Assembly: GCA_015059785.1 (NCBI GenBank) | Contig: SUZS01000013.1 | Span: 1 to 52,992 of the forward strand | Origin: Rikenellaceae bacterium | GTDB taxonomy: Bacteria > Bacteroidota > Bacteroidia > Bacteroidales > Rikenellaceae | DNA length: 52,992 bases | Direction of reading: 5' to 3' | Shown: one piece after another, positions 47,951 through 52,992 of the stretch | Position numbering within the stretch: the stretch's first letter is position 1 | How the letters are laid out: the number at the start of each line of letters is the position of its first letter | The notes under the pieces: model-generated | Databases searched by the model: none | Told to the model about the DNA's origin: nothing | Seen by the model: only the letters and a program-made list of their open reading frames with translations | Program-made: the position numbers and the translations under genes

Positions 47951-49219
47951 ATGACCACAACAATTATAATCATACTGTTGATGTTGCTTCTGTCAGCATT
48001 CTTCTCGGGTATGGAGATTGCGTTTCTCAATAAGAACCGACTCAAACACGAGATAGACCGCAAGCAGAGCCGCGTATTTGACTTCATTGCCGACCTCTTC
48101 TCGCGCAATCAGGGACAGTATATCACAACCATCCTTGTGGGAAACAATATCACTCTGGTGGTCTACTCTATGTGTATGTCGCAGGTTATACGCGCTGTAG
48201 CATATCTGCTTGGTTGGCACGACATATACAACAGTGGCTCATTTATCCTTGAGACTATTATCCCTACGGTTATTGTTATCTTTGTTGCTGAGTACATTCC
48301 TAAGTCAATTATTAGAACAAATCCGAACTTCTACTATCGCTTTTTTGCACCCGTAATCTTCGTCTTCTACATTATACTCTATCCTGTAGCTAAGTTTACA
48401 ACTCTGCTCTCATATGGACTGCTGCGCCTATTTGGTCGTACACCTCAGCAGGCTGTCCGCCATACGGAGTTTGACCGTAGTGAACTTGAGAGTCTGTTAG
48501 ACTCAAATAATACTGAGGTACAGGCCGATACAGATGCAGAGATAAAGATGTTCCAGAATGCACTGGACTTTGCCGACCTTCGTGTGCGCGACTGTATGGT
48601 CTCACGCGTTGATGTGGAGGCGGTAGATATTGATGAGACAACAATCGAGGACCTTACGGAGAGATTTGTTGAGAGTAAGTACTCCCGAATCTTTGTTTGG
48701 AAAAATAGTATTGATAATATCATTGGCTATGTAAACTCAAAGAGCCTCTTTACCTCTCCTGCAACAATAAATGATGTGCTTATAGATGTAGATTTTGTCG
48801 CCGAGACAATGCCTCTGCAGGATATGCTGACGCAGTTTATCAAGCAGAAGAGTAATATCGCTGTAGTTATCGACGAGTTTGGCGGTACGGCTGGTATTAT
48901 CTCGCTTGAGGATGTGCTTGAGCAGATTTTTGGAGAGATTGAGGATGAGCATGATGTTGAGGATTTGGTCGAAAAGCAGATTTCTGAGACAGAATATGTC
49001 CTCTCTTGTCGCCTTGAGGTGGAGTATCTGAATGAGAAGTATGGACTCGATATAGCCGAGAGCGATGAGTATGATACCCTGGCGGGATATATCATCTACC
49101 GCTATCAGGAGCTACCTACGGCAGGTACTCAGATGGAGTTTGATGGTCTGAAAATCAAGATTCTTCGCACTACCCGATCACGAATTGAGCTTGCAAAGGT
49201 TGAATGTGTGAAAAAATAG
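47951..49219 (+). CDS. CNNM/CBS-domain membrane protein (CorC/HlyC family)
   Basis: Product of 422 residues: a DUF21/CNNM membrane domain with about four segments (1-185; MLLLSAFFSGMEIAFLNKNR is the family start), a CBS pair (about 195-325; VRDCMVSRVDVEAVDIDETT, IAVVIDEFGGTAGIISLEDVLEQIFGEI) and a CorC_HlyC C-terminal domain (about 335-415, LEVEYLNEKYGLDIAESDEYDTLAGYI). Relatives are implicated in Mg or Co efflux; gliding Bacteroidetes have a related GldE. It starts 22 bases after lptC. Confidence 0.88.
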   Translation: MTTTIIIILLMLLLSAFFSGMEIAFLNKNRLKHEIDRKQSRVFDFIADLFSRNQGQYITTILVGNNITLVVYSMCMSQVIRAVAYLLGWHDIYNSGSFILETIIPTVIVIFVAEYIPKSIIRTNPNFYYRFFAPVIFVFYIILYPVAKFTTLLSYGLLRLFGRTPQQAVRHTEFDRSELESLLDSNNTEVQADTDAEIKMFQNALDFADLRVRDCMVSRVDVEAVDIDETTIEDLTERFVESKYSRIFVWKNSIDNIIGYVNSKSLFTSPATINDVLIDVDFVAETMPLQDMLTQFIKQKSNIAVVIDEFGGTAGIISLEDVLEQIFGEIEDEHDVEDLVEKQISETEYVLSCRLEVEYLNEKYGLDIAESDEYDTLAGYIIYRYQELPTAGTQMEFDGLKIKILRTTRSRIELAKVECVKK

Positions 49220-49319
49220 CAGAAAAAGATAGATATTTGGAATAAAATTACTATATTCGCGGGTTGTTTGGCACAACTTGAAAAAAGAGCAAGAAATTAT
49301 TACAAAAAAATATTTTGAT

Positions 49320-51341
49320 ATGGTAAGTTTGAATACTATGAGAACCAAATTCGGCGTACTGCTCTCTGTGATTATTGCAGGCGCGCTTTTGGCGTTTATC
49401 TTCTCTCTGAAGTCAGAGATGGGATTTTCTAACAACGACCCTGAGGTCGGTTCAATCAATGGCGAGGATATTCACTACAGCGAGTTCCTTGCTGCTTATG
49501 ACGATGTTAAGTCTCAGATGGGCGAGCTTAACACAGATCAGGCTGCACAGCAGGCACTGTCAAACACTTGGCAGATTCTTCTTACAGACCATGTGTTTGT
49601 GCCAAGCTTTGCTGAGCTCGGTCTTACAGTAAGTGATGCAGAGCACAAGGCTATGGTTTGCGGTGAGCGTGCAAGCAATGTCTTCGGTAGCATCTTTGGT
49701 AATCCTCAGACTGGCGAGTATAGCCTTGAGGCAGTAACAGCTTTTCTTGAGCAGGTTGAGACAAACCCTCAGGCTCAGAAGATGTGGGCTTTCGTTAGCA
49801 AGCAGGCTGATGTTGACCGCGCAATGATGAAGTATCAGGAGCTTGTAAAGAAGGGTGCTTATGCTACTGCTCTTGAGGTTGAGCGTGGCGTAAAGGCTGC
49901 TAACAACGCTTACAACGGCCGTTATGTTGTTGCTCGTTACACTACCGTTGCTGACTCACTCGTAACTGTTTCAGATAGCGAGATTAAGGCTTACTACAAC
50001 GCTCACAAGAGCCAGTACAAGCAGACTCCATACCGCACAATCTCTTATGTTGAGTATGAGGTTCTGCCTACAGATGCTGATAAGGCTGCTGTAGAGGCTG
50101 AGGCAAAGGCTGCTGCAGAGACCTTCGCAGCTGCTGCTGATGTTAAGGCTTATGCTCGTGAGAACCGTCACGCATCTGTTGCTCAGACCTATATCACCGC
50201 TGCTCAGATGACCTCTGACGAGAAGGAGGCTCTTACAAAGGGTAAGCTATACGGTCCAGCACTGGTTGCTGACCAGTGGCGCGCTGCTCGCGTTGTTGAT
50301 GTACGCAATGTTCCAGAGAAGTACACTTTAAGCCACATCGTGCTTAACTATACTGATACAGAGCTTGCTGACAGCCTTATGACTGTTGCAAAGAAGGGCG
50401 ACTTCGCTGCTCTGGCTTCACAGTACTCTGTAGCCGAGACTGCTGCTGATGGCGGTAAGATTGGCGAGGTTGCTTACTCTACTCTCTCTGCTGAGTTTGC
50501 AGATGCACTGGTTGGTAAGCGTGCTGGCGATGTAGTTAAGGTTACTATGGGCAATGTTATCCAGATTCTCAAGATTGAGAGCGTAGCTGCTATTCAGAAG
50601 CACTACAAGGTTGCATCTTTGGAGTACCCACTCGTAGCTTCACAGGATACTCAGCGCGAGGTACACAATGCTGCGAGCCTCTTCGCCGTAAACGCTGCTA
50701 AGGAGGGCTTTGACGCTACCGTAACTGCTCAGGCTCAATCTTCTCGCTCTGCAAACATTGAGCACGCAGCTCGCGAGGTACGCGGTATTGACGGCCACTC
50801 TCTGGAGGTTGTATTCTGGGCTAACAAGGCTAAGGTGGGCGATGTTTCAGAGCTTATCAAGCTTGATAACAACCACTATGTAATTGCTACTCTTACAGGT
50901 ATCAACGACAACGAGTACCGCACTGTTAGCGAGGTTGCTAACCAGATTAAGTCTACTCTTCTTCGCGACAAGAAGTTCGACCAGATTGCAGCTAAGATGG
51001 CGGGTAATACTGTTGAGGAGGTTGCAACAGCTGCTCAGAGCGAGGTTAAGACCTTTGAGAATGTTAAGCTTGACGCTTACTATGTTCCAGGTATCGGCGT
51101 AGAGCCACGCGTTCTTGGAGCTATCGCATCTCTTGAGGCTGGTAAGCTCTCAGCTCCAATCAAGGGCGCAAGCGGTGTATATGTTCTTGTAAACGACACT
51201 GTAACCCCTGCCGAGGAGGCTCAGACCGTTGAGGCTGAGAAGGTTAAGCAGCAGGCGTCAGCCGAGCAGAACGCTATGCGTGCATTCTATGCAGTGCAGC
51301 AGATGGCGGAGGTTGAGGATAATACTGTCGGCTACTTCTAG
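49320..51341 (+). CDS. PpiD-like peptidyl-prolyl isomerase/chaperone
   Basis: Membrane-anchored periplasmic folding factor of 673 residues from ATG 49320 (MVSLNTMRTKFGVLLSVIIAG); a TTG 42 bases upstream is less likely. One N-terminal membrane segment (about 10-32), a SurA_N-like chaperone region (about 40-210), and a PPIC (parvulin) domain at about 330-430 (LSHIVLNY, ADGGKIGEV, FADALVGKRAGDVV); a further PPIase-like region may follow. PpiD helps newly secreted outer-membrane proteins. Codon use is strongly biased. Directly followed by hairpin element B. Confidence 0.87.
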   Translation: MVSLNTMRTKFGVLLSVIIAGALLAFIFSLKSEMGFSNNDPEVGSINGEDIHYSEFLAAYDDVKSQMGELNTDQAAQQALSNTWQILLTDHVFVPSFAELGLTVSDAEHKAMVCGERASNVFGSIFGNPQTGEYSLEAVTAFLEQVETNPQAQKMWAFVSKQADVDRAMMKYQELVKKGAYATALEVERGVKAANNAYNGRYVVARYTTVADSLVTVSDSEIKAYYNAHKSQYKQTPYRTISYVEYEVLPTDADKAAVEAEAKAAAETFAAAADVKAYARENRHASVAQTYITAAQMTSDEKEALTKGKLYGPALVADQWRAARVVDVRNVPEKYTLSHIVLNYTDTELADSLMTVAKKGDFAALASQYSVAETAADGGKIGEVAYSTLSAEFADALVGKRAGDVVKVTMGNVIQILKIESVAAIQKHYKVASLEYPLVASQDTQREVHNAASLFAVNAAKEGFDATVTAQAQSSRSANIEHAAREVRGIDGHSLEVVFWANKAKVGDVSELIKLDNNHYVIATLTGINDNEYRTVSEVANQIKSTLLRDKKFDQIAAKMAGNTVEEVATAAQSEVKTFENVKLDAYYVPGIGVEPRVLGAIASLEAGKLSAPIKGASGVYVLVNDTVTPAEEAQTVEAEKVKQQASAEQNAMRAFYAVQQMAEVEDNTVGYF

Positions 51342-51466
51342 TTTTGATGTGAAAAGGCAGCATTTGCTGCGTTACAATACGATAACCGAGTTGCTCACAT
51401 ACGCTTAGTATGCTGCGCACTCGGTTTCTTTTGTGCCTCGCAACTACTGCCTTTTGACATCAAAAC
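51341..51466. repeat. Gene-end hairpin element B
   Basis: GTTTTGATGTGAAAAGGCAG (51341-51360) pairs with 51447-51466 (19 of 20 positions). Inside, ACCGAG/CTCGGT and the central CATAC-gctta-GTATG match element A at 37137-37263, but the outer arms have no similarity to A. The element begins on the last base of the PpiD stop codon. Confidence 0.9.
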
Positions 51467-51502
51467 GACGGTGCGAGTACTATCCACTGCTAATTTTTTT
51501 TG

Positions 51503-51568
51503 CCGAGGCGTAGCCAGGTCGGGTGGCCGAAGGCAAGCCAATAGCCAATGGCTAATTGCTAATGGCTT
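51503..51568. repeat. Dispersed GCCGAGGCG/AGCCAAT repeat
   Basis: Shares GCCGAGGCG, CCGAAGG and AGCCAATAGCCAATGGCTAA blocks with the tandem repeat at 38198-38413. It ends in tandem GCCAAT/GGCTAA words. No gene is visible from 51467 to 51651. Confidence 0.7.
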
Positions 51569-51608
51569 AATTTTTTGGTAATTATGCATTTATTTATAAA
51601 AGTTTTAT

Positions 51609-51616
51609 TAACTTTG
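51609..51616 (+). promoter_or_regulatory. -7 box of the 51652 gene
   Basis: TAACTTTG, an exact TAnnTTTG match, 36 bases before the ATG. The -33 box is not clear. Confidence 0.55.
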
Positions 51617-51651
51617 TAAATAGATATGTCTTACCTTAAAACTTTACGGTT

Positions 51652-52440
51652 ATGAAAGTTAATTTTGAGATGCTGGCGGCAATATACAAGTTGGGCACTG
51701 CAGTGATATGTGCAGATGGAAGTGTTGACTCTGCCTGCGCAAAGCCACTGATAGATTTCTTCTATGGAATCAATGGCTTTAACGATGAGGCAATGCAGCG
51801 TGTAGCTGACTACGCCAACAAGAATGAGTCGATGACAGCGGAGCGATCTGTTGAGCTGGTTTCTAACTTTGATGTTGATGCGAAGAAGAAGATTGTCAAT
51901 ATCTTGGCAGATATTGTTCGCGCGGAGCAGACTATGTCAGAGAACAAGCTCAATATGTTTAATGGTATCAGAAGTCTCTGTGGTCTTCCAGAGCCTGATG
52001 TGCCGTTGGCAGATAATTCGGAGGATGTTATTGCGCCGACATTCCTCGCTGCAAAGACAAATGGCCTTGCCTATCCGTTCCAGAGTGAGGCTCAAGACTG
52101 GAGAGGGCTGGATGCCGATATCGCTCAGCATATCGGTGCGGAGCGTACTGAGGTTGTACGATTTACAGCACCGCTAAATGCGCTGTCAAAGCGTCTGGGA
52201 CTTGTGGACTGCCACCTTGTGTTTCTCGTTGACCGCAATGGCTATCAGAAGGATGGCATTGGCGATAATATGACTGGAACAATTCTCTATGGCTCAGGTC
52301 ACGAGATTTTGGGAAATATCGTCTTTGCCCTTGAGACCGATAAGGGATATGAACTTAAGGGATTTACCTCTGCGCGACTTATTGAGGATGCCTATATCGC
52401 GATAAATGAGGCTGTTGGAGAACTTTTAAGACTTGAGTAG
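51652..52440 (+). CDS. Unknown cytoplasmic protein, perhaps TerB-like N-terminus
   Basis: A 262-residue protein with no signal peptide or membrane segment. Residues about 1-115 are helical with acidic loops (CADGSVDSACAKPLIDFF, DAKKKIVNILADIVRAEQTMSENKLNMF), resembling the TerB/TerB-like helical bundle in pattern only. The second half (about 150-262) is alpha/beta with LSKRLGLVDCHLVFLVDRNGY. I do not recognise a family. The second gene starts one base after the stop, so the two probably act together. Confidence 0.6.
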   Translation: MKVNFEMLAAIYKLGTAVICADGSVDSACAKPLIDFFYGINGFNDEAMQRVADYANKNESMTAERSVELVSNFDVDAKKKIVNILADIVRAEQTMSENKLNMFNGIRSLCGLPEPDVPLADNSEDVIAPTFLAAKTNGLAYPFQSEAQDWRGLDADIAQHIGAERTEVVRFTAPLNALSKRLGLVDCHLVFLVDRNGYQKDGIGDNMTGTILYGSGHEILGNIVFALETDKGYELKGFTSARLIEDAYIAINEAVGELLRLE

Positions 52441-52441
52441 T

Positions 52442-52774
52442 ATGAGATTTATGAGACGCGACTTCTGGGCTATCATGCGCTTGGGTCAACTATTTATCAG
52501 TAAGAGTGATAACTCTCAAAATGAGGCAGCAGCGAGGAAATTGGTTCTCGGATTGGCTGCGTTTCTCTCGCCAGAGGATATGGAGAGCACTGTGCGTATG
52601 GCAGGTATGCTGGACTTTGAATCTTCGGTAGCGGCACTCACAACTCTCGGCACCGAGGAACTTCAGTGGGCAAAGGATCTTATCTACAGCATCGCCACCA
52701 TTGACGGCGAGATGAATGCCAATCAGGCAAGGATGTGGGAGTATGTTGAGAATAACACAGGGTTTAATCTCTAA
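52442..52774 (+). CDS. Unknown small helical protein coupled to the 51652 gene
   Basis: A 110-residue protein starting at ATG 52442, one base after the previous stop; an in-frame TTG three codons upstream overlaps that gene. It is mostly helical, with a basic first segment (MRFMRRDFWAIMRLGQ) and WAKDLIYSIATIDGEMNANQARMWEYVENNTG at the end, where IDGEMNANQ recalls an EF-hand-like or TerB loop. No family is recognised. Confidence 0.6.
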   Translation: MRFMRRDFWAIMRLGQLFISKSDNSQNEAAARKLVLGLAAFLSPEDMESTVRMAGMLDFESSVAALTTLGTEELQWAKDLIYSIATIDGEMNANQARMWEYVENNTGFNL

Positions 52775-52783
52775 AAAAGCTGT

Positions 52784-52889
52784 CTAACAAGGCTACTTTG
52801 TCGTTTGCTCGCCCTCAAAATCCTCACATACGCTTTAGTATGCTGCGGTTTCTCGTGCTTCGCAGGCCTAAAATTAGCACTTGTTATAC
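52784..52889. repeat. Gene-end hairpin element C (degenerate)
   Basis: The core TCACATACGCTTTAGTATG is identical to element A. The outer arms (AACAAG at the left, CTTGTT at the right, with CTA/TAG inward) pair only partly. It lies just after the last gene of the window. Confidence 0.7.
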
Positions 52890-52902
52890 AACTTCTTGTC
52901 AA

Positions 52903-52933
52903 AAGAGCGTGCCAAAATACTAGGCGCGCTCTT
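52903..52933. terminator. Hairpin near the right end
   Basis: AAGAGCG / CGCTCTT, with GCC/GGC inside, and loop AAAATACTA. Only a short T-rich stretch follows, so termination is uncertain. Nothing else is visible to the window end. Confidence 0.5.
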
Positions 52934-52992
52934 GTATTTAATTTGTTAACGTAATAATAGTTACGATATTAAAATTCACATATTGCGATGTA

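Overview
The window reads as a chromosomal segment of a gut-type Bacteroidales bacterium, possibly a Rikenellaceae/Alistipes relative (family uncertain). Direct support: many promoters have the Bacteroidetes form (TTTG, about 20 bases, TAnnTTTG); there are many lipoproteins with BACON, fimbrillin-like and FISUMP-like modules; and a coaX / outer-membrane barrel / TPR / LptC / CNNM-CBS / PpiD block resembles what I recall from Bacteroidales genomes.

Layout. (1) Bases 1-1388: the end of an integrated element that continues off the left edge, with an IntDOT-type tyrosine recombinase and the first 54 codons of a coupled gene. (2) 1729-12759 (+): an operon-like run of five surface lipoproteins plus a 44-residue peptide gene. 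(3) 12815-15044: L-serine dehydratase, a divergent secreted esterase and tRNA-His. (4) 15045-15540: a gene-free stretch of nested hairpins and direct repeats, several built from the tRNA-His 3' end. (5) 15543-23061 (-): a second lipoprotein operon that begins with another small peptide and includes an M64 metallopeptidase fused to fimbrillin-like, leucine-rich and BACON modules. (6) 23316-37146: DPP IV-type peptidase, a conserved unknown, GT2 glycosyltransferase, a GatZ-like protein, acyltransferase, YbaK-type deacylase, an Rpe/AlsE-like epimerase, GDPD, an NCS2 permease with a coupled GatY-like aldolase, a PEGA/Sel1 protein and a small SRPBCC-like protein. (7) 37521-43462: HU, a 29-residue basic COX24-type protein, RNase E/G and Mfd. 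(8) 43637-51341: the coaX-to-PpiD envelope block. (9) 51652-52774: two unrecognised, coupled genes with a faint TerB-like look.

The two lipoprotein loci share modules. In each, a short acidic peptide with a GFA(L/T)S motif sits directly upstream of a fimbrillin-like lipoprotein, which suggests one repeated surface-assembly unit, with DPP IV and M64 activities nearby. The sugar-phosphate genes (GatZ-like, Rpe/AlsE-like, GatY-like) hint at a dispersed ketose-phosphate route.

The most unusual signal is structural. Several genes (36739-37146, HU, PpiD, tRNA-His) are followed at once by a long hairpin of about 110-165 bases. Its left arm begins at or overlaps the gene's 3' end and its right arm is the inverted copy of that same gene-specific sequence. 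Two of these share a conserved central core, and a third, weaker copy of the core lies after the last gene.
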